Below are positions 40,967-51,298 of a stretch of 64,000 bases of DNA, one piece after another. The notes under the pieces are model-generated. The model was not told where the DNA came from, did no database searches, and worked only from the letters and a program-made list of their open reading frames with translations. Positions within the stretch are counted from its first letter, which is position 1. Every line of letters begins with the position of its first letter. A program made the position numbers and the translations under genes. This stretch comes from Maribacter litoralis (lineage in GTDB: Bacteria; Bacteroidota; Bacteroidia; Flavobacteriales; Flavobacteriaceae). The stretch covers positions 1 to 64,000 of the forward strand of contig NZ_QCZD01000002.1 in assembly GCF_003075045.1 (NCBI RefSeq), in the 5' to 3' direction.

Positions 40967-42460
40967 ATGAGCGAAAAGAAAATAGTTGAGGAACGGTCAC
41001 TGATATTGAATAGACGCTCTTTTTTAGGAAAAGCGGCTATGGGAGTTGGCGGAATTGGTTTGGCTTCTTTATTAGGTACCAACTTGTTTAGAAAAGGCGA
41101 AAATGGATTGTATACGGCAGATAGTGGTCCGGCAGGAGTAAAGGGAGTATTGGATTCCCTGCATCATCCTTCAAAAATAAAAAGAGTAATTTATTTGTTT
41201 CAAAGTGGAGGTCCATCGCAATTGGAGCTATTTGATTATAAACCCCTTTTAAATAAACGTAGAGGTGAAGATTTACCAGAATCTATAAGAAACGGGCAAC
41301 GACTAACGGGTATGACTTCTGGTCAAGATAGATTTCCATTAGTAGGCTCGAATTTCGGATTTCAACAATATGGTAAAAATGGTACGCATATCAGTGACTT
41401 ATTGCCGTATACAGCCAAAATTGTAGATGATATCTGTATCGTAAAATCAATGTATACAGAGGCGATTAACCATGACCCTGCGGTTACGTTCTTTCAAACT
41501 GGTTCACAGCAACCAGGTAGACCAAGTATTGGTTCGTGGTTGAGTTATGGTTTGGGTAGCGAGAATGAAAACTTGCCCGCTTTTACGGTGCTTCTTTCAA
41601 GAGGTTCTGGTAGACCTAACGGACAGCCGTTGTACACACGTCTTTGGGGTAACGGATTTTTACATTCCCTACACCAAGGGGTGCAGTTTAGAGCGGCAAA
41701 AGACCCTGTGTTATACTTGAACGATCCAAAAGGAACTACCGCAGATGTAAAACGATCAATGTTGGATAAGTTGGCGGAATTGAATGATCAACACTATCAA
41801 GAATCTAACGACCCTGAAATTCAAAGTAGAATTGCGCAGTATGAAATGGCATATAGAATGCAAACTTCTGTGCCGGATGTAATGGATACCGAAGGGGAGC
41901 CCGATTATATTTATAAAATGTACGGGTCTGATGCTAAAATACCGGGTACGTTCGCTGCGAACTGCCTTTTGGCAAGACGTTTGGCGGAGAAAGATGTTCG
42001 CTTTATTCAATTGTACCACATGGGGTGGGATCAGCACGATAACCTTCCGGGAGCTATAGAAAAGCAAGCAAAAGATGTAGATCAGGCTTCAGCTGCCCTA
42101 GTGTCCGATTTAAAGCAACGAGGACTTTTAGAAGATACCTTGGTGGTATGGGGAGGAGAATTTGGTAGAACCAATTATTCGCAAGGTTTGCTTACCGATA
42201 CCAATTACGGTAGAGATCACCACCCAAGGTGTTTTACCATGTGGATGGCAGGTGGTGGAATTAAACCTGGTATTGTGTACGGTGAAACCGATGATTTTGG
42301 ATATAACATAACCAAGAACCCTGTTCATGTACATGATTTTCAAGCTACTATGTTGCATCAATTGGGAATTGACCACGAGAAATTCACCTATAAATATCAA
42401 GGTAGACGATTTAGATTAACCGATGTAGAGGGTCATGTAGTCAAAGATATTTTATCATAA
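40967..42460 (+). CDS. DUF1501 family protein with Tat signal
   Basis: 497 residues. The N-terminus carries a twin-Arg motif (NRRSFLGKAAMGVGG) followed by a hydrophobic stretch, so folded export is expected. The body matches DUF1501, a family related to alkaline phosphatase/sulfatase-like folds: IYLFQSGGPSQLELFDYKP, then GWDQHDNLP and VVWGGEFGRT near the end, with a plausible metal site of Asp and His. It is the usual partner of DUF1553 proteins, and its stop overlaps the start of the next gene by one base (TAATG). Confidence 0.9.
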   Translation: MSEKKIVEERSLILNRRSFLGKAAMGVGGIGLASLLGTNLFRKGENGLYTADSGPAGVKGVLDSLHHPSKIKRVIYLFQSGGPSQLELFDYKPLLNKRRGEDLPESIRNGQRLTGMTSGQDRFPLVGSNFGFQQYGKNGTHISDLLPYTAKIVDDICIVKSMYTEAINHDPAVTFFQTGSQQPGRPSIGSWLSYGLGSENENLPAFTVLLSRGSGRPNGQPLYTRLWGNGFLHSLHQGVQFRAAKDPVLYLNDPKGTTADVKRSMLDKLAELNDQHYQESNDPEIQSRIAQYEMAYRMQTSVPDVMDTEGEPDYIYKMYGSDAKIPGTFAANCLLARRLAEKDVRFIQLYHMGWDQHDNLPGAIEKQAKDVDQASAALVSDLKQRGLLEDTLVVWGGEFGRTNYSQGLLTDTNYGRDHHPRCFTMWMAGGGIKPGIVYGETDDFGYNITKNPVHVHDFQATMLHQLGIDHEKFTYKYQGRRFRLTDVEGHVVKDILS

Positions 42461-43494
42461 TGCAAAGAAGAACATTCATTATAAATACAGCCACTGCATC
42501 TGCAGGAATACTAACGTGCTCTTCTGTTGGCGCAAATATATTGGAATATAAAGATGCCATTATTGGTCACGGTAGTCATCAATATAAGATTGATTTGAAT
42601 TGGGGTGCCTTAAATCCTAATTACTACCCGGTGAACGATTGCCATGAGATGGTGCAAGATTCTAAAGGCAGAATTTTGTTGCTTACAAATCACACCAAAA
42701 ATAACATCATTGTTTATGACCGTTCGGGGAATTTGTTGGAAGCTTGGGGAACGGATTACCCCGGTGCACACGGACTCACTTTGAACGTGGAAAATGGGGA
42801 GGATTATTTATATATCGCCGATAATAATCGGCATGAGGTGATCAAAACTACCATTGATGGTAAAGTGGTACAGGTATTTTCATATCCCAAGGAATCTGGA
42901 AAATATATTGGTAAAGAACAATATATACCTACTGAAACCACAATCGCGGAGAATGGAGATGTCTATATTGCCGATGGGTACGGGGAGCAATACATAATGC
43001 GTTATAATGCCAAAGGTAAATTGTTACAGACTTTTGGTGGTAGAGGAGATGAAGATCATCTGTTTAATAATGCACACGGCATTTGCATTGATACCCGCGG
43101 AGGTAAATTACCTGAGCTTTTAATTACCGCCAGGCAGCAAAATAAGCTAAAGCGGTTTACTATGGACGGTGAATTTATTGCAAGTATAGATTTGCCCGGA
43201 GCATATATTTGTAGACCCGTAATTAAAGGCGAGAACGTTTATTTGGCAACCATTTGGTCTGGAGACGGATCAGATGGTACAGGATTCATTTCTATTTTGG
43301 ATAAAAATAACAAACTGATTTCCGCACCAGGCGGATGTACTCCGGTATATGGAGAAAACGGCTTGGAACCCATGTATCAATCCATCAAAATATTTACCCA
43401 TCCGCATGATGTTTGTGTAGACGATGATGATAATTTGTATGTTGCTCAATGGAATTCAGGGAAAACATATCCTATAAAACTTAATAGAATATGA
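42460..43494 (+). CDS. Exported NHL/six-bladed propeller-like protein
   Basis: 344 residues. It opens with a Tat-like signal (MQRRTFIINTATASAGILTCSS). Propeller-blade repeats follow: VQDSKGRILLLTNHTKNNIIVYDRSGNLLEAWG, GEDYLYIADNNRHEVIKTTIDGKVV, GDVYIADGYGEQYIMRYNAKGKLLQTFGGRGDEDHLFNNAHGI and HPHDVCVDDDDNLYVAQW. The fold resembles NHL proteins and peptidylglycine lyase-like propellers. A catalytic role is possible, but no residues are decisive. It is translationally coupled on both sides, with a 4-base overlap to the next gene. Confidence 0.78.
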   Translation: MQRRTFIINTATASAGILTCSSVGANILEYKDAIIGHGSHQYKIDLNWGALNPNYYPVNDCHEMVQDSKGRILLLTNHTKNNIIVYDRSGNLLEAWGTDYPGAHGLTLNVENGEDYLYIADNNRHEVIKTTIDGKVVQVFSYPKESGKYIGKEQYIPTETTIAENGDVYIADGYGEQYIMRYNAKGKLLQTFGGRGDEDHLFNNAHGICIDTRGGKLPELLITARQQNKLKRFTMDGEFIASIDLPGAYICRPVIKGENVYLATIWSGDGSDGTGFISILDKNNKLISAPGGCTPVYGENGLEPMYQSIKIFTHPHDVCVDDDDNLYVAQWNSGKTYPIKLNRI

Positions 43495-44297
43495 TCAAGC
43501 GTACTTTTTATTCCATATTCGCAATGCTCATGTTGTGCCAAGCATGTATTTCTCAAAATACAGAATTCGCATCTACTGAGATGTTTAAATTATCCGATCC
43601 TCGAATTCAAGTTTCATCTATTTTTTTTGATTCGTACACCACCCTGAATTTTGGTTTGGATATGCCTAATGCGACAATAAAATATACCTTAGATGGTAGT
43701 GCGGTAATTCTGAATTCACAGGTGTTTACCAAACCATTGAAAATTACCGAGAGTGCTATTGTAAAGGCAAAAATGTTTCATCCGGATTATAAAGAAAGCG
43801 ATGAAGTACAGCTCGAAGTGGTGAAAATTTCAAGAAATAGTGCTATTAAACAGATAGAGATTACTCCTGCTCCCAGTGAAAAATATTCAGGAATGGGATC
43901 TGCGGGAATAATGGATTTAAAGAAAGGCAGTGTTCAATTTGGAGGTGATAAACAATGGTTGGGGTATCAAACGGAAAAAATATCCGCATCCCTTCTGCTT
44001 AAAAAAAATAGTACCGTTCATAAAATTGTGGTGAGTGCGTTAACCAATCAATCCAATTGGATATTTGCACCAGGTAAGGTCGAGGTTTTTCATGGGGACT
44101 CTTTAATTGGGGAAATGACATATCCTAAGAGTAAAAAAGAAACATTGAACAAGGCAACATTTTTAAACGTACCGGTTAAAAAAGGGATTTACGATACCTT
44201 AAAAGTAGTAATTTATCCGCTTGAAGAAATACCGGAATGGCACCAAGGCAAAGGAACCACTCCTTGGGTTTTTATTGATGAAATAATTATACAATAG
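43491..44297 (+). CDS. Exported chitobiase-like plus discoidin-like domain protein
   Basis: 268 residues with a signal peptide (MLMLCQACISQN). A chitobiase/FN3-associated domain lies at about 50-115 (ATIKYTLDGSAVILNS). A beta-sandwich module follows (KGSVQFGGDKQWLGYQ...SNWIFAPGKVEVF...WVFIDEIIIQ) that looks like a discoidin/F5-F8-type carbohydrate-binding fold. The same pair of modules forms the C-terminus of the next gene. It is likely a periplasmic binding or structural partner of the cytochrome complex. Confidence 0.72.
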   Translation: MIKRTFYSIFAMLMLCQACISQNTEFASTEMFKLSDPRIQVSSIFFDSYTTLNFGLDMPNATIKYTLDGSAVILNSQVFTKPLKITESAIVKAKMFHPDYKESDEVQLEVVKISRNSAIKQIEITPAPSEKYSGMGSAGIMDLKKGSVQFGGDKQWLGYQTEKISASLLLKKNSTVHKIVVSALTNQSNWIFAPGKVEVFHGDSLIGEMTYPKSKKETLNKATFLNVPVKKGIYDTLKVVIYPLEEIPEWHQGKGTTPWVFIDEIIIQ

Positions 44298-44298
44298 C

Positions 44299-46356
44299 AT
44301 GATACAATTAGGAATACAGATAGGACACCTACACCCGCTTTTTGTTCACCTGCCCATAGGTATCATCATGCTTGCCTTTATTTTAGAGGTATATGGCAGG
44401 TTAAAATCAAAAGACGCTTTTAACGAAGTTGTAGAATTTACGTTGTTGGTAGCTGGTGTAACGGCTTTGTTGTCATTGGGTACTGGTTGGTTGCTAGGTG
44501 AAGAAAGTGGCTATGATGAAGATTCGCTCTTTCTACATAGATGGATGGCGGTTGCGTTTACCGTTACCACGGTACTGTTATACTTGGTGAAACGAAGCAA
44601 AATAGAATGGGTGAGCAAAACCTATATTCCAATGTTTTTATTGGTATTGGCTCTGATTAGTCTTACAGGGCACTTTGGTGGTAATATGACGCATGGCGAA
44701 GATTACCTTTTCATGGAAGAAAAAGAAGAACTTGTCATTACGAACATACAAGAAGCCCAGGTATATGCGCAAGTAATTCAGCCCATATTGGATGACAAGT
44801 GTGTAAGTTGCCATAATGCCAATAAGGCTAAAGGCGGACTGTTAATGAGTACACCAAATGAGATTCTAAAAGGTGGTGATTCGGGTAGTTTATTCGATAC
44901 AATTTCCGGTCAAGAACAAGCCTTGTTTTTAGAAAGAATACACCTGCCCTTAGATAATGATGATCATATGCCGCCAAAAGGAAAGGTACAGCTTTCAGAT
45001 AATGAAAAGGCATTACTTGAATGGTGGATGGCGAATAAGAATTGCTTTGAATGTAAGGTAAACGAGTTGCCAAAAGAAGGTAAAATGGCGACTATTTTGA
45101 CTTCTTTGGAACAAGATACTTCTGCAATCGCACTTTTGACAAAAGACGCTGTTGAGGTGCCAAAAGAATGGTTGCAAAATGTTAAGGCTGCAGGTATATC
45201 TGTGCAAACGTTATCTAGTACAAACCACCTTTTAACGGTGAACATGGCAAGTATGAATGCTGTGACCGAGGAAACTTTGGAGATGTTGGAAGATTATGCT
45301 CCTAATGTTATTGAGATGGATTTAGGATTTAGCAATTTTAATAATGATTTGATGGCAGAATTGAAACCGTTTAAAAATCTGCTAAAACTAAAATTGCAGC
45401 ATACCCAAGTTACCGATGATATTGGTAAGTACCTTGGTGATTTTGAGCTTTTGGAATCTTTGAATTTATATGGTAGTTCGGTGACGGATAAATTGATAGA
45501 TGAATTGAAGGAAAATAAAAGACTCCGCAATATTTATCTGTGGAAAACTGAAGTTACCGAGGATGGATTGGCACAATTACAACAAGATTTGCCTAGCGTG
45601 ACCATTCAGCGAATTGGTGCAGATGTTTTTAAAGCGACCGTTTTAGACCCGCCAACGATTATTAGTGATCGTAGTTTTTTTAGTGAGAGTTTAAAAATAG
45701 CCATAGAAAGTCTATTTGAGGGAACGGAAATTTATTACACACTTGATGGCTCGGAACCTACGGAATCTTCTTTAAAATATGAAGGCGAGATTACGCTTGA
45801 GACCACAGCAAATGTAAAAGCAATAGCGACTAAAAAGGAGTGGGAGCCTAGTCATATTACCGAGCGTACATTTATCAAAAATAATATCGCATACGCAAAT
45901 GTAGATTTATTATCAGTTCCTAATGAAAAATACAAGGGTCAAGAAGGTAAAACATTGATGGATCAAAAACGGGGTTCCGTTAATTTTGTTGATGGCAATT
46001 GGTTGGGTTTTGAAGGCAAACACTTAAATGCCGTTGTTGAATTAGAGAAAAAACAATCTATTTCTAAAGTTTCTATCGGTGCTTTGTCTGCACCTGCAAG
46101 TTGGATATTTTATCCCACATCTTTTGTAGTTTCCGTTTCTAACGATGGTGCTAATTATAAGGAGGTGGGTAGAAAAGATATGGGTAATGAAGAACCAAAT
46201 GCTGAGGTAAAACTTACTTTTTTCGATTTGGATATAGCGCCTACCGATGCAAAATATGTGAAGCTATCCATTAAGAGTCCGTTGAAAAATCCTGATTGGC
46301 ATACCGATCCAGGTGGTAAAAGCTGGATTTTTATTGATGAGGTGGTGCTGAATTAA
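44299..46356 (+). CDS. Membrane cytochrome with LRR-like and chitobiase/discoidin modules
   Basis: 685 residues. The N-terminus has four membrane helices of DUF2231 type (HLHPLFVHLPIGIIML). A PSCyt1 haem domain with CVSCHNANKAKGG lies near 170. A leucine-rich stretch follows (FNNDLMAELKPFKNLLKLKLQHTQVTD, KRLRNIYLWKTEVTEDGLAQL). Then come a chitobiase-like domain (TEIYYTLDGSEPTESS) and a discoidin-like domain (WIFYPTSFVVSVSNDG...WIFIDEVVLN). The combination is typical of Planctomycete surface cytochromes. It should sit in the inner membrane and relay electrons or sense ligands for the operon's other proteins. Confidence 0.8.
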   Translation: MIQLGIQIGHLHPLFVHLPIGIIMLAFILEVYGRLKSKDAFNEVVEFTLLVAGVTALLSLGTGWLLGEESGYDEDSLFLHRWMAVAFTVTTVLLYLVKRSKIEWVSKTYIPMFLLVLALISLTGHFGGNMTHGEDYLFMEEKEELVITNIQEAQVYAQVIQPILDDKCVSCHNANKAKGGLLMSTPNEILKGGDSGSLFDTISGQEQALFLERIHLPLDNDDHMPPKGKVQLSDNEKALLEWWMANKNCFECKVNELPKEGKMATILTSLEQDTSAIALLTKDAVEVPKEWLQNVKAAGISVQTLSSTNHLLTVNMASMNAVTEETLEMLEDYAPNVIEMDLGFSNFNNDLMAELKPFKNLLKLKLQHTQVTDDIGKYLGDFELLESLNLYGSSVTDKLIDELKENKRLRNIYLWKTEVTEDGLAQLQQDLPSVTIQRIGADVFKATVLDPPTIISDRSFFSESLKIAIESLFEGTEIYYTLDGSEPTESSLKYEGEITLETTANVKAIATKKEWEPSHITERTFIKNNIAYANVDLLSVPNEKYKGQEGKTLMDQKRGSVNFVDGNWLGFEGKHLNAVVELEKKQSISKVSIGALSAPASWIFYPTSFVVSVSNDGANYKEVGRKDMGNEEPNAEVKLTFFDLDIAPTDAKYVKLSIKSPLKNPDWHTDPGGKSWIFIDEVVLN

Positions 46357-46406
46357 GTTATTGGCTGGCATTGAAATAGATCATTAAATATCTGTAAACG
46401 TTTGTT

Positions 46407-47840
46407 ATGAGTTTAAAATCATGTTACATTCTATTCTTGGTTACCGTAATCTCTCAGCATATATCTGGTCAGAAAATAAAGCCTGCTGAAAAGAACAGGC
46501 CCAATGTTATTTTGATTTTTACTGATGACCAGGGTTATAATGATGTGGGCGTTTTTGGTGCAGATGATATTGATACTCCCAACTTAGATCAAATGGCTGC
46601 AGACGGAGCCAAACTCACCCACTTTTATGCTGCCCAAGCGGTGTGTTCCGCTTCTAGGGCGGGAATTTTAACCGGTGTTTATCCAAACAGAATCGGTATT
46701 CATAATGCCTTTATGCCCAACAGTAAAGTAGGTCTGCATCCAGATGAGACTACACTAGCAGAACTTTTAAAGGAAGAAGGATATGCTACCGCTATTTTTG
46801 GGAAGTGGCACCTGGGCGATGCAGAACAATTTATGCCGAACAACCAAGGTTTTGATGAATATTATGGAATTCCATATTCTAACGATATGTGGCCATTACA
46901 TCCACAGCAAGGACCTATTTTTGATTTTGGTCCGTTGCCTTTATATGAAAATCAAAAAGTGATCGACACGCTTACCGATCAAACGAATTTAACCACGGAG
47001 ATTACCGAGCGTAGTGTCGATTTCATTAACCGCAATAAAGAGAATCCGTTCTTTTTGTATGTTCCGCATCCGCAACCCCATGTACCCTTATTCGTTTCTG
47101 ATAAGTTTAAAGGAAAATCCAATAGAGGCAAGTATGGTGATGTTATTATGGAACTCGATTGGTCTGTTGGGGAAATTATTAAAGCAGTAGAAAGGAATGG
47201 TTTAACAGAGAAAACCATTGTTATTTTTACTTCTGATAACGGACCATGGTTGGCATACGGAAATCATTCTGGTAGTGCCTTACCTTTTAGAGAGGGTAAA
47301 GGAACCGGATGGGAAGGTGGACAAAGAGAACCTTTCATCATTAAATATCCGAAAGAAATTAAAGCAGGGTCAACTATCGAAGCCCCTGTTATGGCCATTG
47401 ATATTTTACCATCAATTGCTGAGGTAACGAATGCTCACTTACCAGAAAAAGAGATAGACGGTAAAAGTGCATGGTCGCTATTTACAGGTAAGACCAATGA
47501 GAGTCCGCATGAGGCATATTTCTTTTACTACCGAGTAAATGAACTTTTCGGTGTTCGGTACGGCAAATGGAAATTATATTTTCCACATCGGTATAGAACA
47601 ATGAACGGTCAGAAGCCTGGCAAGGATGGTTTTCCCGGAAATTACAAAATGATCGATCTTAAGCAGATTGAACTTTACAATTTGGAAATCGATGAAAGCG
47701 AGACAATAAATGTAGCATCAGCTTACCCAAAAGTGGTAAAGACCATTCAGAAGTTGGCGGATGATATGCGTGAAAAATTAGGCGACTCACTGCTAGATAT
47801 GGAGGGTAACGAAACAAGGTCTCCAGGGCGTATTGACTAA
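46407..47840 (+). CDS. Sulfatase (S1 family), exported
   Basis: 477 residues. A signal peptide ends near SGQ (residue 22). The metal Asp pair is in FTDDQGYND, and the sulfatase motif is CSASR (Cys80), whose Cys would be converted to formylglycine by an anaerobic or aerobic maturase encoded elsewhere. FGKWHLG and SDNGPW also match the family. It removes sulfate esters from a glycan or other organic sulfate; the subfamily cannot be assigned here. It begins 50 bases after the cytochrome gene and is probably in the same operon. Its stop codon abuts that of the next, convergent gene without a spacer. Confidence 0.93.
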   Translation: MSLKSCYILFLVTVISQHISGQKIKPAEKNRPNVILIFTDDQGYNDVGVFGADDIDTPNLDQMAADGAKLTHFYAAQAVCSASRAGILTGVYPNRIGIHNAFMPNSKVGLHPDETTLAELLKEEGYATAIFGKWHLGDAEQFMPNNQGFDEYYGIPYSNDMWPLHPQQGPIFDFGPLPLYENQKVIDTLTDQTNLTTEITERSVDFINRNKENPFFLYVPHPQPHVPLFVSDKFKGKSNRGKYGDVIMELDWSVGEIIKAVERNGLTEKTIVIFTSDNGPWLAYGNHSGSALPFREGKGTGWEGGQREPFIIKYPKEIKAGSTIEAPVMAIDILPSIAEVTNAHLPEKEIDGKSAWSLFTGKTNESPHEAYFFYYRVNELFGVRYGKWKLYFPHRYRTMNGQKPGKDGFPGNYKMIDLKQIELYNLEIDESETINVASAYPKVVKTIQKLADDMREKLGDSLLDMEGNETRSPGRID

Positions 47841-50800
47841 TTAGTTTTTCAGTAGTTTAAAAAATTGCAATTCATCATTATTGTTTCCTACAAGAAAGTA
47901 GTTGTTTTGACCGTTGTTTATGGCTACCAGTTTTTTTGCATCACCATCAGCAAAAAATCCTGTTTCCGACCCTCTCTTAGCGGTAAATGCTCCTTTACCA
48001 TTACCTAAAAGTAAAATTCCTGTTCCGGCATCGTTTCTTGGAGTTTCTATTTCTGAAACGTATAAATTACCTACTGCAAGAACATCTAGCCACCCATCGC
48101 CATTAAAATCGCTTACATGCATATCATTTATGTTAGAAAGTTGTGCCAGATTAGGTAGGTTGCTAATTGTAAATTGCCCGTTCCCCAAATTTTCTATATA
48201 GACTGAAGCAAATGTATCTGCACTGTAGTGTAGCGAGTTTTTTAATTTTTCTTCACCGTATACATCTTTCAGTTCCATAGAAGCAAAGGCGTCATATTTT
48301 ACTATCTTTTTCTTTAAAGCAGGAATTTGTTCTGAAGAACACGAAAAACCTCTTAAAGGATAATGTTTTTCTTTATTGTAATACCCTAGAACGATGTCTG
48401 CGTTACCGTTGGAATCAAAATCATTGTAGTAAACATCAAAAGGCTTGTCTGGACTGGTTTTGTATTTATAGTTTAAACCAAGGTTGCCGGCTATATAGTC
48501 CAGATCACCATCATTATCAAAATCACCTTGTTCTATACTGAACCACCAACCGTAACTTGATTTAAAATCTTCGGTATTGATTTTTGATAGGTTCCCATGG
48601 TTATTTTCAAAAATGGTAATAGGCATCCATTCTCCAACAACTATGAGATCTAAGTCATTGTCTTGGTCGTAATCGGTCCAAATACCGTCGGTTACCATAC
48701 CGATATTTAATAACTCTGGCGATAGGGTTTCTGTTTTGTTTACAAGCTGTCCGTTGTCATTCACCAATAACATGCTAGAAGTTGGATTTGGATATTGATG
48801 TGGCGTATGTCTGCCACCTACAAATAGATCTATGTCGCCATCTCCATCATAATCCGCTAATTTTACTACTGACCCACTAATTCTGTTCGCATTCAGAATA
48901 GCTCCTTTATTAAATGTGTCGTTACCTTGGTTCAAGTAAACTCTATCGGTGTAATGAAAATCATTTTTTGGGTATTCGTTTCCACCACTAACAACATAAA
49001 GATCTTTTAATCCGTCATTGTTGATGTCAACAAAAAGAGCATCTACATCTTCGTAACCTGCTTCTTTTTGCCAAAATGTAGTCTGACTCTCTTTAAAACT
49101 TCCATTTTTCTGTTGAACAAACAGGATAGGAGCTTGGTTTGCGGCACCGCCAATATAGAAATCGTCCAAACCGTCATTATTGATATCTCCAGCAGTCAGC
49201 GCAGGTCCGAATTGTGAGAGTTTATGGGGTAGTAATATCTGTTTTTCAAAATCGTTAAAAGTGTTCTCTTGATGCTTGAATTTTGCATTTTGAGTTGCAG
49301 TGACATCGGCAAACAGATATTGATTAGGTTTTTCTGTTCTACCTTTATTTTCATCAAATTCGTTTGATGTAATCTCTAACAACTGATTAGTTTCTATATT
49401 TTTTTTAATGGTGGTATTTCCATTAGGCCATAACACAATAAGGCTATCAATTTTTTTATGGCTGTTCAGTCCAAAATGTAGGGTTGATTCACTGGTAGAG
49501 TATATGCCTCTTACATTGGTACTTTCTATGGTTTGTACCTCTTTTGAGGTGTATAGATTAACCCTGGTGCCAAAAGTTGGTCTATTGTTTTGATCAATAA
49601 GTTTAATTCTCAGGAAATTTCCATTTTCTAAGCTTTCTGAATTATTTCTGTAAATAAAAGCTTCGTTATTGATGTTGTTCACTACTAGATCTAGATCGCC
49701 ATCATTGTCCAAATCGGCATAAGCAGACCCATTTGAGAACGACTCTTCATCTAGTCCCCAATCATTAGATCTGTTCTTAAATTCCAGATCTCCTAAGTTT
49801 TGATAGGCATAGTTTTTTAAAGGTTGTGATGGTACCATACCGACGGCTTTTTCAAGGTCTACAATATCCCAAATACTTTTGATATTCTGTGCCCTTGGAT
49901 TTTTTTGTAGCCATTGAGCCCTGGTAGTATTGATATAGTTGGCAACATTTTTGTCCGCATCGGTATTTCTAATATCCCTTAACAGTCCGTTGGTAACATA
50001 AGTATCTTTTAACCCGTCATTATCAAAATCGGCGATGAGGTTAGACCAGCTCCAATCTGTTGCCGCCATACCGGTGAACTGAGCTATGTTGCTAAAGGTT
50101 TCATTACCATTGTTAAGCTGTAGGGTATTGTACATGTATTGGTAGCCTCCACCATCTTCTACAACTTTCCAAAAAGAATCAATGTTCATACCGCTCATGT
50201 TTGATTTTAGCCTGAAGTTGTCTTCCGAAACCATGTCCAACACAAAAACATCTAAGTTTTGATCATTATTAATATCGGCAACATCTACACCCATGCTGTA
50301 GTACGAAGTTTGTTTTAGAGCACTTTTTTCGATGCTTGAAAACGTACCGTCTTGATTGTTGAGGAATAAAAAATCTGGAGCGTAAAAATCATTGGCGACA
50401 TAGAGGTCTGGCCATCCGTCGTTATTAATGTCACTTGCCGATACTGCATTTGGAAAACCCGTACGGTCTATACCTGCAGCTTTAGATACATCTTCAAAGG
50501 TATTGCCATTATTCTTGTAAAGCTTTAGTGCATATTGGGGTACAAGAAGATTGTCTGCATTGTGGTATTGAGAAAGGCTACCCGGATTTGGTGGTTGGGT
50601 CAATAGGAAAAGATCTAATAGACCGTCTTTGTCAAAATCTAAAAAAGTAGCATGTCTTGTTCTTTCGGTATTCGCAATCAATAATTCTTCAGCCTTTTCT
50701 TCAAAAGTTCCATTGCCTTTATTTAAGTACAATAGGTTTCTTCGCCATTCGGGGTTTTCATCATACAGTTCTCTGCTTACGTAAATATCTTGGTGTCCGT

Positions 50801-51179
50801 CATTATTGATATCGGCTATGGTTACGCCGGTTGACCATCCTTCAAAATTTTTAATACCTGCTTTTTCGGTAACATCCTCAAAAACTAAATTCCCCTTGTT
50901 TAGGTATAATTTATCTGGTACCATATTGCCAGCAAAGAAAATATCTTGTAGCCCATCATTATTAAAATCACCAATACCCACACCTGCGCCACCATAAAAG
51001 TTTGCATAGGCAAATATGTTTTTGTCCTTATCATCTTTAATGATGTTATTGAAATCGACACCCGTTTCATTTGAAGGGAGAAGTGTAAATAATTTTGGTG
51101 TTGCCTTAGTCTCTTCCGGAGCATTTTCACAACATAAAATTAACAAGGAACAGAAGTAAAATAAATGCCTGATTTTCAT
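47841..51179 (-). CDS. FG-GAP/VCBS-repeat lipoprotein with ASPIC/UnbV domain
   Basis: 1112 residues. A lipoprotein signal (LLILCCEN) is followed by many FG-GAP/VCBS beta-propeller repeats with calcium-binding DxNxDG loops (IADINNDGHQDIYV, LADYDGDGDIDLFVGG and others). In the middle lies an ASPIC/UnbV segment (LHFGLNSHKKIDSLIVLWPNG). Such proteins (CRTAC1-like) are common next to SusCD pairs and sulfatases in marine Bacteroidota. They are thought to bind glycans or proteins at the surface. It is read in the same direction as SusCD but behind a terminator hairpin. Confidence 0.9.
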   Translation of the reverse strand: MKIRHLFYFCSLLILCCENAPEETKATPKLFTLLPSNETGVDFNNIIKDDKDKNIFAYANFYGGAGVGIGDFNNDGLQDIFFAGNMVPDKLYLNKGNLVFEDVTEKAGIKNFEGWSTGVTIADINNDGHQDIYVSRELYDENPEWRRNLLYLNKGNGTFEEKAEELLIANTERTRHATFLDFDKDGLLDLFLLTQPPNPGSLSQYHNADNLLVPQYALKLYKNNGNTFEDVSKAAGIDRTGFPNAVSASDINNDGWPDLYVANDFYAPDFLFLNNQDGTFSSIEKSALKQTSYYSMGVDVADINNDQNLDVFVLDMVSEDNFRLKSNMSGMNIDSFWKVVEDGGGYQYMYNTLQLNNGNETFSNIAQFTGMAATDWSWSNLIADFDNDGLKDTYVTNGLLRDIRNTDADKNVANYINTTRAQWLQKNPRAQNIKSIWDIVDLEKAVGMVPSQPLKNYAYQNLGDLEFKNRSNDWGLDEESFSNGSAYADLDNDGDLDLVVNNINNEAFIYRNNSESLENGNFLRIKLIDQNNRPTFGTRVNLYTSKEVQTIESTNVRGIYSTSESTLHFGLNSHKKIDSLIVLWPNGNTTIKKNIETNQLLEITSNEFDENKGRTEKPNQYLFADVTATQNAKFKHQENTFNDFEKQILLPHKLSQFGPALTAGDINNDGLDDFYIGGAANQAPILFVQQKNGSFKESQTTFWQKEAGYEDVDALFVDINNDGLKDLYVVSGGNEYPKNDFHYTDRVYLNQGNDTFNKGAILNANRISGSVVKLADYDGDGDIDLFVGGRHTPHQYPNPTSSMLLVNDNGQLVNKTETLSPELLNIGMVTDGIWTDYDQDNDLDLIVVGEWMPITIFENNHGNLSKINTEDFKSSYGWWFSIEQGDFDNDGDLDYIAGNLGLNYKYKTSPDKPFDVYYNDFDSNGNADIVLGYYNKEKHYPLRGFSCSSEQIPALKKKIVKYDAFASMELKDVYGEEKLKNSLHYSADTFASVYIENLGNGQFTISNLPNLAQLSNINDMHVSDFNGDGWLDVLAVGNLYVSEIETPRNDAGTGILLLGNGKGAFTAKRGSETGFFADGDAKKLVAINNGQNNYFLVGNNNDELQFFKLLKN

Positions 51180-51205
51180 GATTACAAGATACTATTTTAT
51201 ACAAA

Positions 51206-51229
51206 AAAAGGAGAGTTTCCCCTCCTTTT
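51206..51229 (-). terminator. Terminator after susD
   Basis: On the minus strand AAAAGGAG (plus 51222-51229) pairs with CTCCTTTT (51206-51213) over an 8-base loop, followed by a run of T. It lies between the susD stop (51299) and the start of the FG-GAP gene (51179) and should reduce read-through. Confidence 0.75.
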
Positions 51230-51298
51230 CAAACTCAATAAAAAATTAACTCAAAACTATTATGAGAGGTTTCACTCAAAAACCTAACGTAATTGTTA

